The notes beneath the pieces were generated by a model. That model was given only the letters and a program-made list of their open reading frames with translations, did not search any database and had not been told where the DNA came from. 64,000 nucleotides of DNA, from NCBI GenBank assembly GCA_022836615.1, contig MU405227.1, positions 248,001-312,000 on the forward strand, read 5' to 3'. A program made the translations under genes and the position numbers. This DNA comes from Annulohypoxylon bovei var. microspora. Its lineage: Eukaryota; Ascomycota; Sordariomycetes; Xylariales; Hypoxylaceae. Positions 23,856-36,231 of this stretch are shown here, piece after piece. How positions within the stretch are numbered: the stretch's first letter is position 1; each line of letters opens with the position of its first letter.

Positions 23856-24522
23856 ATGAACCAAGATCTAGCCCCAACAGGCTACGCTCAGTGGCTACAG
23901 GTCGCTATTCACAATAAGCTAAAAACCGATATCACGGTCAAGAATGCGTCTCTAAGCTGGTAAGTATCGTGCACCCTCCCGTCTCATGCGACCGCTTCTT
24001 CCCTCGGCATCTTTTTCTAATTGGCTGAATTACGACGCAGGGGGAAGTGGTACAGATATCCAAACCAAGAAGTCGAGATATCGACTTCCGAGATCAACGG
24101 GATGTTGATCAAGCCTGCGGAAGGCGGTAGTATCGCCGCATGTGGCCGGGAAGACTCGCCCAATGGCTGTGAGGGTGAATTCGACCTCTACGACGACAGT
24201 ACTAAAGTGTGCCATGTTTACTTCAACAACCCCTGGGGGTTAGGGGACAATATTTTCAGCGCCAGTGAGCTCGCGGAAGACTACGCTGTGGTGGTGCCGA
24301 ATCCACCCGCGGATGGTGCTTTGGGGACCTGTATGTGATTTCAAGAGTCTTTTTTTACCCCTTTAGTGTCTTAGGAGTGGTTATTCCCATAAAGGAGACA
24401 TCTACTTCCGAGACATACCCCTTTTCTTGTCAACAGTAATAATTACCTACGTACTGACTCATTTGCATTAAGTGGACATAAAAGTCGGTAAGTTGGCGAG
24501 CCAACCGCTAGAGCAGCCATGA
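23856..24522 (+). CDS. Aegerolysin family protein
   Basis: Exons 23856-23959 and 24041-24330 are well supported: GTAAGT...CAG rebuilds the family's Trp-Gly-Lys (LSWGKWYRYP). A short last exon 24473-24522 is tentative; without it the frame stops at 24338. Total about 147 residues, normal for the family. Hallmarks are YAQWLQVAIHNK near the N-terminus, ITVKNASLSWGK, SIAACGREDSPNGCEGEFDL, VYFNNPWGLGDN and a C-terminal GALGT. Aegerolysins are small beta-sandwich proteins, often without a signal peptide, that bind particular membrane lipids; some pore-form with a MACPF partner. No MACPF gene is present in this window, so pore formation should not be assumed. Confidence 0.85.
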
Positions 24523-24783
24523 TAATCCATTGTGTGTATGTATACCGCATTCCGTAGGCACAAGGGGTTAGAGCTCCTTGCGCAACAACATAGTTGTTTC
24601 TCCGTCTGCTAGGTCTTGCATCGTGACAGATGGGACCAAACGCTTATACGTCCTAGATGTTACGGACCAACCCGTGGGTTTGTCAAGTGATCGTTGAGAT
24701 TAAACAATTATCCCCTCGTTTCAAAGCAAAGTTAAATCTTAGAAGAAAAAGACCTTTTCATTCTTTTACATTTTGGTGAATAG

Positions 24784-25206
24784 TTGCAAGATTGTGACAC
24801 ACCTACGAATCTAGCTGTCACTAAACTGTCAAATGAGAACGGAAATGCTGGACGGCCATATTACTTCTGTTCGCTTTGCGGACTGTTTATCGTGTTCGCC
24901 GATGACGAGGGAAACGAAGTTTCAAACCGGAGCTGCTACTGTGACACTCCAAGCAAAAGATCTGTTACCGGAATGAAATCGTCAAACATTGGAAGAGGTT
25001 TCTTCACTTGCAGATTTGGATATTGTGACATTTTCGCATGGGAAGAGAGGCGGATTAGAGGTGAGGAAATTAACCTTGAACTAATTGATGATTCAAAAAC
25101 TAACTATAGCGGAAGTCTGGGTGAGAAGACCGCGAGGGAGAGTCATGCGCACTTTGTGACTGCCGTGGCACAAGCCGTCAACTCCGCCTATTTATGTACT
25201 GATTAG
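24784..25206 (+). CDS. Tandem GRF-type zinc-finger protein, paralogue 1 (5' end unresolved)
   Basis: An open frame of about 140 residues begins right after a splice-acceptor-like GAATAG and lacks an early ATG, so an upstream exon is needed. One option starts with the ATG at 24657 and uses a weak donor at 24687; I am not confident in it. The protein has two GRF-like modules: ENGNAGRPYYFCSLCGLFIVFAD, read as two Cys after the N-GR-Y core, and SNIGRGFFTCRFGYCDIFAWEE. GRF zinc fingers bind single-stranded nucleic acid in DNA repair and topoisomerase proteins; here the double module is almost the whole protein. It is clearly paralogous to the gene at 26295-26901. Confidence 0.6.
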   Translation: MQDCDTPTNLAVTKLSNENGNAGRPYYFCSLCGLFIVFADDEGNEVSNRSCYCDTPSKRSVTGMKSSNIGRGFFTCRFGYCDIFAWEERRIRGEEINLELIDDSKTNYSGSLGEKTARESHAHFVTAVAQAVNSAYLCTD

Positions 25207-26294
25207 GGAAATTGAATTTAGGAATTTGAAGCAATGGAAATAGGGGGTTCTTATCGTTGCTGTATTTTTCGTTCTTTTTTTTTATTTTTACAGGGAGTTA
25301 GCCCTTAGTTTTTGGCCGTATAATCGAGTGAAAGGTAAATAAATGCAAAGGCTTTTTAATACGATTATTTTCCTTGAAGATCTGGATACTTGTAGGATGA
25401 AATGGGGATCATGAATACTCCTAGCTACCTACCTAAGGTAGGTAGGTATGTAGGTATTGTACACAGATAAATGAAGGACACAACATAACCTTAAGGGGTT
25501 TATTTAAGGAACCGAGAAAGGAGAACATATGATCTGAGTCCACCTGCTGCGATCTATCAAACCCGACTCGAAAGATTTTTAATAGGGATGCTAATACACC
25601 CATCATACATCATCTTATAACTAGGTACCCAACGTTTCAAATAGTGGCGCTATGGTCAAGTCTGCCTGTGCGCACCCTAAACGTAAATACAGGGCATTCA
25701 TGGATATTCTATTCTTAAACATCGGGTGCCTCGGATACTAACCTGCATAGAAGGTTCTGGTCGCCCTAGAAAGCTAAGTAGGTACTGTAAGAACATTCGT
25801 ACCAATAAAAGAAAAAGTATAATATTTCATGAATGTAAGTGCTTAACACTACCTTTGACGCTTTACATCGTCATTGTCACCTCGATAATGCTGATATTAC
25901 ACATTGTGGACGTTTAGGTAGCTAGCTATCTTCAATTACTACAATAACCCATACTGTTTGCCCTGGTCTGAACAGCGAACACATCGTTTGCTTTATACCA
26001 AAACCACCACACAGTCGATTAATATCCGACCTTACGTAAGTAGTGAAAGGTATGATTTATTAAGAAGGGAGCTTTGCCCTCTGGTTAATGTGAGTCATCT
26101 ATCTACGCTCAGATTCACGGGTCACATGCTACCTGAAGATCTCATGGCACACATTTAAAGCATGCGGGACTGCTCAAGTTACATCCATTCTTGATATCTC
26201 TACGACCTCACAGCTGACAGTTTCATCCCGATAGTAACTACTAGCTATATCTGACGCAACCCAAAAGAATTTGAACAGCATCTTTCGTGTAGCT
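25207..26294. other. Intergenic region between the two GRF paralogues
   Basis: About 1.1 kb. It contains a perfect 10-bp inverted repeat with a one-base spacer, CT(ACCT)2 / (AGGT)2AG at 25425-25445. This belongs to the CCTA/TAGG-rich simple sequence scattered through the intergenic DNA of this window. No gene was recognised. Confidence 0.5.
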
Positions 26295-26901
26295 ATGGCG
26301 GTAAGTAAAGCTTAACATTGACCTTTATTGTATTTTATGATCCATTTTCTAATATATACAGAGCATGTCCCAGGATTTCGCGGCTGGTTCACCGAAGTGC
26401 CCTCACTGTCGCACACCTGGATCACGGGCTATTACTGGATCGTCAAATGTCAATGGGAATGCGGGACGACCATACTTCTACTGTTCACCCTGCGACCGGT
26501 TTATCGTGTTTGCTGACGACCAGGGCAACGATCTCGGGAACCCGCGCTGCGAATGTGAAATTCCGAGCAAAAAAGGTGTGGCCGGACCGAATTCGACAAG
26601 CCCCGGATGTGGGTTCTTCACCTGCAGGAGTGGGAACTGCGATTTCTTTGAATGGGAGGAGGAGGAGATGACTGGGGCATTGGATGGATGGGACCATATG
26701 ATGGATATGGATGATGATGGATATTATTATGGTGATGAGGAGGAGGAAGAAGAGGAAGAGGAGGAGGAGGAGGAGGAGGAGGAGGAGGAGGGAGAGGAGG
26801 GAGAGGAAGGAGATAAAAAAGAGGAGGGAAAGGAGGGAAAGGAGGGAGAGGGAATCAGTGCTCGGAACAACTACACCAACTCAACTGAGGCCTTGGTGTA
26901 G
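26295..26901 (+). CDS. Tandem GRF-type zinc-finger protein, paralogue 2, acidic C-terminus
   Basis: A two-codon first exon (26295-26300, ATGGCG) and exon 26362-26901 flank a GTAAGT...CAG intron, giving 181 residues; alternatively translation starts at the ATG at 26365. The protein has CPHCRTPG, then NGNAGRPYFYCSPCDRFIVF, then GCGFFTCRSGNCDFFEWEE. These are two GRF-like fingers in the same order and spacing as the paralogue. It ends in an uninterrupted run of about 22 Glu followed by a Gly/Glu/Lys-rich tail from near-pure GAG/GGA triplet repeats. The last residues (NNYTNSTEALV) are encoded by the left arm of an inverted repeat. Nucleic-acid binding is inferred from the family. Confidence 0.75.
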
Positions 26902-26947
26902 TTGGTTTGTTACGTAATCACGAATAGCCTCAGTTGAATTGGTGTAG
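26871..26947. repeat. Inverted repeat at the 3' end of the GRF gene
   Basis: Arms at 26871-26891 and 26927-26947 are inverted copies of 21 bp with one mismatch (core CAACTGAGGC / GCCTCAGTTG). A direct repeat of GGTGTAGTTGGTTTG lies at 26894 and 26941. The stop codon of the GRF gene lies inside this structure, so the mRNA end would fold into a hairpin. Confidence 0.7.
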
Positions 26948-27032
26948 TTGGTTTGCAAAACGGCCAGTTGAATTGAATTGGTTATGGTGTATTAAGCGCA
27001 GGGGTCCCCTGTAGCGTATTAGTAATCATGTT

Positions 27033-27172
27033 TTACGTGAAGCTATTCCTATTTACGTCGTCGTCGCCAGCTTCTACGAGATCAAGCCACCCCTTTGTCC
27101 ACGCCGCGAGCTCGTCGTCGCTCATTTGTTCGACTTTACTGTCTTCCAGCTCGTCCAAGTAGGTAAGAACTG
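27033..27172 (-). pseudogene. Orphan 3' exon
   Basis: On the minus strand a CTCAG acceptor-like site is followed by about 45 codons with protein-like character (YLDELEDSKVEQMSDDELAA and so on), ending in TAA. Nothing upstream continues it. It may be the last exon of a gene otherwise lost, or chance. The family is not recognised. Confidence 0.3.
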
Positions 27173-27224
27173 AGAAAGTTTAGTAGATAAATAGAAATTC
27201 GATCCAATTTAAGGGTATTGCGAG

Positions 27225-27364
27225 GGTTATCGTCAGTTTAAATAGGCTGTAATCGATTTGAGTGGGCTGTAATCGGGCTGGATGGGCTATAATCGATCTA
27301 GGTGGGCTGTAATCGAGCTGGATGGGTTATCGTCAGTTTGGATGGGTTATCGTCGATTTGGATA
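27225..27364. repeat. 20-bp minisatellite, seven copies
   Basis: Seven contiguous 20-bp units in perfect register without indels. Typical units are GGCTGTAATCGAGCTGGATG and GGTTATCGTCAGTTTGGATG. Two sub-types occur in blocks (TAATCG-type inside, TATCGTC-type at both ends). Confidence 0.85.
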
Positions 27365-27697
27365 GAGGTTCGATAAGCTGTTTAAAAGGATATTATCTTC
27401 AATTAAAAAACGTAAAAACGCGTACAAAGGTGGTAATTACAGTGGTGATCAAAGCTTTGGTTCAAAATAACGATAAGGCTGAAAATTTTACTAACGCCAC
27501 ATATATTCACTTGCCACAATAGTCGCCACAGAAGTTTTTTGCTAATATCTGTTAGTAATACCACCAAATTTAGCAGTAATCCTTAACAATTACGTGAGGT
27601 CCCCGCATCCGCGGACACAATAACCCCGAATTTTAACCACAAAACAAGCCACACCCCACGCCACATAACAAATCTTTTCTTAAGCTCCCACGTATTA
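27365..27697. other. Flank of the retroelement
   Basis: About 330 bases of AT-rich sequence between the minisatellite and the left LTR. No gene is seen. Confidence 0.4.
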
Positions 27698-27838
27698 TGT
27701 GACACATAAATAGCCCCATTATAATAAACCCCATTTATAATATTAATATTAATATATTTCTTTAAATTAAACGATAATTTAAAAATTTAAAATAAATAAT
27801 TAAAATTAAATTATATAAGCTTATTTCGTTTAATATTA
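27698..27838 (+). repeat. 5' LTR (about 141 bp)
   Basis: Starts TGTGACACATAAATAG and aligns without a single indel to 36058-36198. Every one of about two dozen differences is a transition. It is unusually short for an LTR, so the true LTR may be longer but unalignable after mutation. Confidence 0.75.
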
Positions 27839-29762
27839 ATAATATATTTTTTTATTATAAAAATATTTTTTTTTTTTTTTCGTTTTTTTTTTTCGAAATT
27901 AATTAATTTTCGGAATTTTAATATACGGACCATTTATATTTAATTATTTTAATTAAAAATTAATTATATCCCGGTTTTTTTTAATAATTTTTTTAAATTA
28001 ACTACCATTTTAAATTATTTTAACCCATTTATTTATTTATAAATTAATTTTTCGCGTTTTTTTATTAAATTTTTAAATTAATTATAATAAATGTTTATAA
28101 AAATTTAATTTTAAATTATATATTTATTATAATTTACGCGTTAATAATATTAATTTACGAAATTTATTAACGAAATTAATTTTATTTTTATACGATTAAT
28201 TTTACCCGTTAATTACATTAAATTTATTTAAAACATAAATAACTTTATTAACGTTATTAATTATTTCGTTAAATAAATTATAAAATGCACTTTTTAAACT
28301 TTTTTATAAAAATAAAAAAATAAATATTAATATATTTAATTATTAAATTAAACATTTTTTTTTATAAGTTTAAATAATAAATTAAATTCGGAAAAATTAA
28401 TATTATAATTATTTATTTTTATAATAATCGTAATAAACATAACGTTAATTATTTTATAATAATTATTAATTATTTTATAATAATAATTAATTATTTTATA
28501 ATAATAATTAATTATTTTATAATAACCGTTAATTATTTTATAATAATAATTATTAAATATTTTATTTTTATTAAATCCATTTCGAATATTAATTATATAA
28601 CCATTTATATTAATATAAAAATTAATTATTATATTATTAATTTTTATATAATAATCACTTTAATTTTTATTTATATAATTTATATAAATATAATTTATTA
28701 TATTAAATAATTTTATTTAAACCGGTATAAACGAAATTTTATTTATTAACCGAATCTTTACCTTATTATTTATAAATTTTTAAAATTTTTCATTTAAATA
28801 AATAATATTTAATTAATTAAACGCGTGGCTTTAAAAAAATATATTTAATATATTTAATTTATTTTAATTAATTTTAAACGACATTATTATTTTAATATAT
28901 TTTATTTTAATTAAAATTTTTTAAAATATATATTTTAATTTAATATATTTTATATATATTAAAGAAAATTAATTCATTTTATTTTTAAAAAATAACGAGT
29001 TAAAAATTTTAAAATTTATAAAATTAAAACACGTTATAACACGAAATAAATATAAAACATTAATTTAATTATTAAAAAATAATAATAATAATAATAATAT
29101 AAATAACGTAATTAAATTTAACGGTAATAATTTCATTTTTACATTTATTCCCGCCTTTGTTTTTACTTTTACATTATTTATATTATTTACACCGTTTATA
29201 TTATTTATATTATTTAACTTTATTATAAACTTCGCGTAATTTTTTAAAATTAAAAATACCATTTTATTAATATTTTAAATTATTAATTAATTAATATTAT
29301 TAATTTTAATTAATAATAACGTAATTTTTATTAATGGAATTTAATTAAATAATATTAACGGAACATTTAATTTATTCGACGTTAAATATTTTAATTTAAA
29401 TTTTAAAAAAAAAACCATATAAATTATAATATAATTATATTTAAAAAATACATTATTTACGTAAAAATATATAAATTTATTAATAAATTATATGAAATTA
29501 TAATGGTATAAAATGAAGTTAAAATTAAAGTAATATAATTATTATATTATTAAAATAAAACTTATAATTAACTTTATTTTAAAAATTTATAAAGCGAATT
29601 AAATATATTAAATTTTAAAACAATCGTTTATATATATAAAAAATTTATAACATGTTTTTAAAAAGCTTTAAATAACATGTTAAACGATTTAAAAAAAAAA
29701 TTATTTACGATATATAATATTAAAATTAATAAATAATTTTACTTATTCATGTAATTTATTAT

Positions 29763-30481
29763 GAGCAACACTAAATCTGCAGTATTGATTGGCTAAATCT
29801 GCAGTACACTGCCACAGCGAAGGTCCGAGCTCAATCGGTACAAGTTTCGCCATACAATCCCCCATACAAATAAAGGTATCTCTTTTAGCCACTAGCGACT
29901 ACTAGCGCCACGGCCAGGAACACCAATTTGACCTCATTTCAACCACAACTTGAAGCAGCCGCATCGTACGCGATATATTATTTCAATTCATATAAAGCTG
30001 ATATTATACAATAGTATCCAAAGGGCTTTTCAATGGACTAGGTCAGCTCCCATTGTGACCAGTTTACGTCATGTTCTTAAGCTTCGAAACTGGGGTGTTT
30101 TACACATGCGACCGCGGCTCAGCTAGCTGTGGCCGCGCGTGTGGGTTGACACCCGGTCGGGTGGACAAGTGATCAGCTTTCAATTGAATTTACCAGAGTA
30201 AAAGAGGGATTCAAATCATGCAAAGTCAATCGAAAGATAGCTCTTTTACAGCAGTTGTAATTATTAGCTTTTCTTAATTGTTTCAATTTTATTGATGCGT
30301 GGATAATTGATTGAAGTAGGAGGTACGTTTGATGGGGTGGGTTAGCAAGGGTGAGAAAAGAGTACTTAGGTTTGTATGGGGGTTTGTATGGCGACGCGTG
30401 TACCGATTCAGCCCGGACCTTCGCCACAGTGGCTGTGTACTGCAGATTTAGCCAATGGGCACTGCAGATTTAGTGTTGCTC
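29763..30481. mobile_element. 719-bp MITE nested in the dead retroelement, 8-bp target duplication
   Basis: Flanked on both sides by TTTATTAT (29755-29762 and 30482-30489). Terminal inverted repeats begin GAGCAACACTAAATCTGCAG and are similar for about 110 bp, including a second internal CTAAATCTGCAGTACAC, GCGAAGGTCC and CGCCATACAA blocks. The interior has ordinary base composition and no coding frame. An 8-bp duplication fits hAT-like or P-like transposases, but the terminal bases are not a typical hAT end. Being GC-normal inside AT-saturated DNA, it inserted after mutation of its host element. Confidence 0.85.
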
Positions 30482-33400
30482 TTTATTATATGCGACATTA
30501 TATTATATAACTTGTCTTTTAAAAATTAATTATTATATATATTCGAAATATTTAATCTTATAATTTAATTATAAATTAATAAACTTATTAATAAAATAAC
30601 GTTTAAAAATTTTATAAAACGTTTTAATAAACGTAAAAACATTTTAAAAAATATGGTAAAAACGTTATTAAATAATAATAATAAATTATAATATAACCGG
30701 AATTAATATAATAAAATTTAATAATTATATAATTTTTAATAATAATATTATTTTAATTATGTTAATAATTAATAATAATAAAATTATTATTTAAATAATA
30801 ATTATTATTAAAGTAATTAATAATATTTTAAACGTTAAAATTAAACATTAATATTTATTACGACGTTTATTATTTAATTGCTTATAATTTTATAAATACA
30901 AGTTATAAATTTTATTTAATAACTTTAATACCCGAATTAATATTTAAATTAATATACGAATTAATATTTAAATTAATTTTAATAATAAACTTATTAACTT
31001 TATATTTAATTATATATTTAATTATATATTTAATTTTTTACGTAACCTTAAACTTATTAATAATATTTAAAACTTATATAACCTTTAAATTAATAAATAT
31101 TTTCGAAAATATAAATTAAATACCTTTAAATTTATAATGCCTTAACTTTATAAATAATAATTTAAAAAAATATTAATTAAAAAAATTTAATATCATTATA
31201 ATAATAATATTAAAAACTTTATTAAAAAGTGTATATAATTAATTTAAATGAATTAAACTTAAGTTTTTAATATTAAAGTAATAATGAAAAATATAAAAAT
31301 ATTAATGATGGTTTTTAAATGGACGATTTTATTACTTTTTTTATAAATGTATATAATTTAATATTAATATATAACTTTATTTTTAAAAACTTTAATTTTT
31401 TTATAACGAATAACGATATTAAAAATATTATAAATTTTATAATATTAATATTAATATTATATTATTATAAAATTATATGCCGTTATTACGATGAATATTT
31501 CCCAAATAAAAATAAATTATTTTATTATATTTATAAAAAATATATTAACTTATTATATATAAAAAACATTAATAATTTAATTTTTTATATATATAATGTT
31601 TAATTATATTTTAATGATATTAAATAAAAAAGCGAATATATTTATATCGTAATAATAATAAACTTTATTTTAATAAATTTAAATTATATAAATAATAAAA
31701 TGGATATTAATGTTATTATTAATAACTTTTTTATATTAATTATGAATTTTATAAATATATTTAAACATGTTTTAAATTTATTAATTATTAATATATAAAT
31801 CGTATTTTTAAATATAAATTTAAAATTAAACCTCGGAATTAATTTTATATATAAAATAAAAATGTATTTTAAATTTTTTATTATAACGTTTTTATAAACC
31901 GAATATAAAGAAAATATTTATGAAAATATAAGATATATAAAAACTTTGGTAAATAAAATATAATTATAAAAATATTATTTTAACGTAAAAATTAAAATTA
32001 AAACCACATTTATGTATATTAAAAATATAATAAACGATTAATATATTATAATAAAATACGTAATAATCCGGTTTTTTTTTAAAAGATTTTATAATGTGCT
32101 TTTAATTATAATAACATTTATTTAAAAAATTATTTTAATTAATGGTTTTTTTATATATATATTAATGGGTATTAATATATTAAATGCCAAGTAATTTAAT
32201 ATTTTTTTATTATAAAAAATTATAATAATTTAATTTTATAAAATAATTATTTTAATGTTTATTATATTAAATAATTGTTTTTAAAACAAAGTTAAAGTCG
32301 TTATAATAAAAAATTTTATTATTTTTACATAAAATTATTTATATATTAACATTAAATAATTAATAAACTTTAAATAAAATTTAATTTTCAAGCTTATATT
32401 TAATATTATATTATGCTTTATATAATTTATAAATAATAAAATATTATAAATTATTATATGTAATAATACGTAATATGTAATATTATTTTAACGTAATATT
32501 TTTATAAGTTATATGGCTTTAATGGATTAAAGAATTAAAGGATATCATGTGATAAATAATAAAATAATTAAATTAATAACTTGAAAATTATAAATATAAA
32601 AAAATAAATAAAAAACATTCGGATTAATAAATGATTTTATTATATAACATTCCGAAAATTCCATTCGTTATTTAATTAAAACCATTATATATTATAATTT
32701 TAAAAACGAAAATAATTTTTAAATATTATATTTTATAATTATAAAATTTTAAAATATATTTATAAATATAAGTTTTACGAAAGTATTAAAAAACGAAATA
32801 TTACGTTTAAATTTTAAATTTAAATAAAAAAACTTTTTACTTAAAAAATACCGCTTATATTTAATAAATAAAAAGGATTAAAAGCTTATAAATAATATTA
32901 CGATAAAATTCATTATATAAAATAAAATGTATTAAAATTATATTCTCGTACTTTTTTTTATATTTATTTTTATGGTATATAAAAATATTTTAAAATATTA
33001 ATAAAAATCTTTTATTTTTATTAAATAAATTATAAAACCATATAACTTAAATATAAAATTGTATTATTAAATTATAATAATAAACTTTTTTAAATAAATA
33101 ATAAAAAAAAAACGAATAATTATTAATATTAAAATCCTTAATAAAATAAATTTAAATAATAAATATCTTATAAAATTATAAAAATTTTTATTATGAAATA
33201 TTTAAAATAAACGTTTTATATTAATTTTAAATTATATAATATTTTATTATTAATGGTAAATTTATTTAAACATTAAATAAACATTTATAATTATAATAAT
33301 AAAAAGTTAATTTACATTTTAATGCTTAATTATAAAATATAAAAGTAATAAATTATATATATAAAAAAAAATGAATATATATTTCGAACCGGTTTTTAAT

Positions 33401-36057
33401 GTAAATTATTATTATAATAATATAATTATTACATTTAAAATAATAAAAAAATATATAATAAATTTATATTAAATATTAATTATATTATAAAAAGTAAATA
33501 TATTAATAAGCCCATTAAAATCGTTCATTAATTTCTTAAACGCGGTGGTTTTAAAAAGATTCGTGAATTCTTTTAATTTTTTTATTATAAAAAAAAAATT
33601 AATAACGATTAAATGTTTAAAATTTTTTAAAACACTTAAAGATTTAAAAACATTTATCGGCTTTATAAATTATATAAAAATATACGTTTTTTATTTTATA
33701 AAATTAATATCATTATTAAAACGATGGAAAATAATTTTATATTACGTTTACTTTAAATATGGTAAAACTAAATAAAATCGGAAATAATAAACGAAAAGTA
33801 TTAACGTTAATATACCTATAAAATTAAAATTAACATTATTTTAAATTATTAAAAATACCTTTATTAAAAACATTATATTAACCTTTTTTAACTTATTTTA
33901 AATCTTATACATCGATTTTAACGTGTTAAAATATAAAATTAATATATGCGTTTATTATATAAACCTTACGATAATTTTAAAAATATTATAAAACGATAAA
34001 TTTATAATTTTTTTTTTAAGAATTATAATATAATTAATTACATTTATATTATAAACCTTTAACGTAATAAAAAAATAATATTAATTAATTAAAATGGAAA
34101 TATTAAGATTTATATAAATATTAAAAAAAATAAAAATGTGGATTATAATAATAATAATAAACATATATATATTTACGGATTATTAAATAATATTAAAAAT
34201 GGTGAAATAAATAAACTTAATAAATTTAATCGCCTTAAATAATAAAAACCTTTAATTTATAAAAGTTATAAAATATATTAATAAATTTTTTTTTAATATT
34301 ATATATAAATTAAATAAGTTATATATTATTTTTAACGCTTTATTACGTTTTTAAATGAATAATAAAAACGAAAATATTATTAAATTAAAAAAATTAAATA
34401 TATTATTAAATGATTGTGAAAAATAATGAATATTAATCGTAAAAACATATAACGAAAATAAAAATAATAATTAATAAATTTCGTTTAAATATATATTATT
34501 AATTATATAATTAACGGTATTACTTTTAAATTAATTTTAAATTAATTAAGTATTAAAAAAATATAATATTATATAAATGGATTTAAATTTTAAATAAAAA
34601 ATGAAAATTAAATATTTAAAAAACTTAAAATAAAAATTAATATTAAACGTTATAAAAGTAAATGGTTATATTAATCTTTAAAATGTATTTTTTTTACTTT
34701 TTTATATGCGAAACGAAATGTTATAAAAACGATTAAAAATAATAAATAAATTATATATTTTAAAATTATATTTTTTTAAAATATTCGAAATAATATATAA
34801 TTTAAATTATTTTAAATTTTTAAAAATGAAAAAATAATTAATAACATTTATATTAAATTAATAAAAATTTAAAAAATTTATAAATTTATATTTAAAATGT
34901 GTATTATTTAAGATTAAATATTATAAACCATATGAAAATATATAATTAATTAAATCATTATTATATTTATTTTATATTATAATATTAAATTTAATTTTCG
35001 GATTTCCGATAATTAATAACGGTTTTAATGTTATTAATGTTTTTATAAAAAAATTATTTAAAGTTATATTTATAATAATAAAACGGCACGATTAAATAAT
35101 ATAATAATAAATTTAAATATATTATAATTAATTATTATTATATAATTAAAAATTATTTAAAGTAATTATAATTAATAAAAATTTAAAATAATTATTATAA
35201 TTTTAATTTAAATTTTAAATATTATAAAAAATAAAATTATTATTTATAACCGTTTATTATTTTAAAATAAACGGATAATTTAAACGATTTATATTATATT
35301 TAAAATTTATATTATAATATTATATCCATGGTATAATCGATTATTTTTAATAAAAAAAATGTTTATTAAAATTATTATATAAATTTAATACCACGAAATT
35401 ATTTATTATATAAAAAAGTTTATTAAAAATTTTATTTAAATTTATTTTAAATTTTATTATATATGTATTTAACGTATAAAAAAACCATTTATTATAAAAT
35501 CGTATTAAAATATATAACGTAATATTTTTAATTATAATAATTACGAAAAAATATTTCGATATAAAACATTAATTAATGTTTTTTAAAATTAATTAATATA
35601 TATTATTAAAATTATATAAAAGTTATAACGTATTTTTAATAACCATTTTAAAACGGAAAATAAAATAATAATATATTAATTTATTTTAAATAATTAACCG
35701 TATTAATAACCTCACGTACGAATTAAACTTTTTTAACCATTAACATATATATAATGTAATATTAATAAATCATTTCGAATTTATTTTACTTATAAATTTA
35801 TTCGGTTATTTTTTATTTTCCGCCGGCGAAATTTCATTAAAAATATATAAAAAACGTATTATAAATGAAAATTTTTTTAATTTATAATAAAAATAATTTT
35901 TAATTAAATATAATAAATTAAACCACGAATATATTAAATAAATAACGGAAAAAAACTTTAATAAAAATAAAAAAAAATTATTAATAAATTTTACATTACG
36001 TAAAAAACATTAATATATATTAAAAACGATATTATTTTTTAAAAAATAATAATATTA

Positions 36058-36198
36058 TATAACACATAAATAACCTTATTATAATAAGCCTTACTTATAA
36101 TATTAATATTAATATATTTCTTTAAATTAAGCAATAACTTAAAAACTTAAAATGAACAATTAAAATTAAACTACACAAGCTCATTTTGCTTAACACCA
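36058..36198 (+). repeat. 3' LTR (about 141 bp)
   Basis: Direct repeat of 27698-27838, less mutated at its right end (GCTTAACACCA against GTTTAATATTA in the left copy). It lies about 45 bp after the chromodomain-like remnant. Confidence 0.75.
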
Positions 36199-36231
36199 CG
36201 GTTCGAACCACCCACCCGGCGTTGAATCTTT

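Larger units (their letters stand above)
27698..36198 (+). mobile_element. RIP-degraded Ty3/gypsy chromovirus
   Basis: An 8.5-kb block of extreme AT content bounded by direct repeats exactly 8,360 bp apart (27698-27838 and 36058-36198). All coding capacity is destroyed. Remnants can still be read on the plus strand. Around 33610-33720 TLKDLKTFIGFINYIKIYV matches the reverse-transcriptase/RNase H connection of gypsy Pol. Around 35900-36012 LIKYNKLNHEYI, a stop, then ITEKNF and KKLLINF match a chromodomain, which places it with chromoviruses. The order (Pol, then C-terminal chromodomain just before the 3' LTR) is as expected. Massive C-to-T/G-to-A change is the mark of RIP. A younger 719-bp element sits inside. 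Confidence 0.85.

Noticed and set aside
25425..25445. CCTA/TAGG palindrome as an operator
   Set aside because: The same tetramer-rich sequence occurs at many intergenic sites in the window, so it is more likely simple sequence than a specific binding site.
31319..31603. 94-codon frame in the AT-rich block
   Set aside because: Only A/T-rich codons (Ile, Asn, Tyr, Phe, Lys); an accident of RIP, not a gene.
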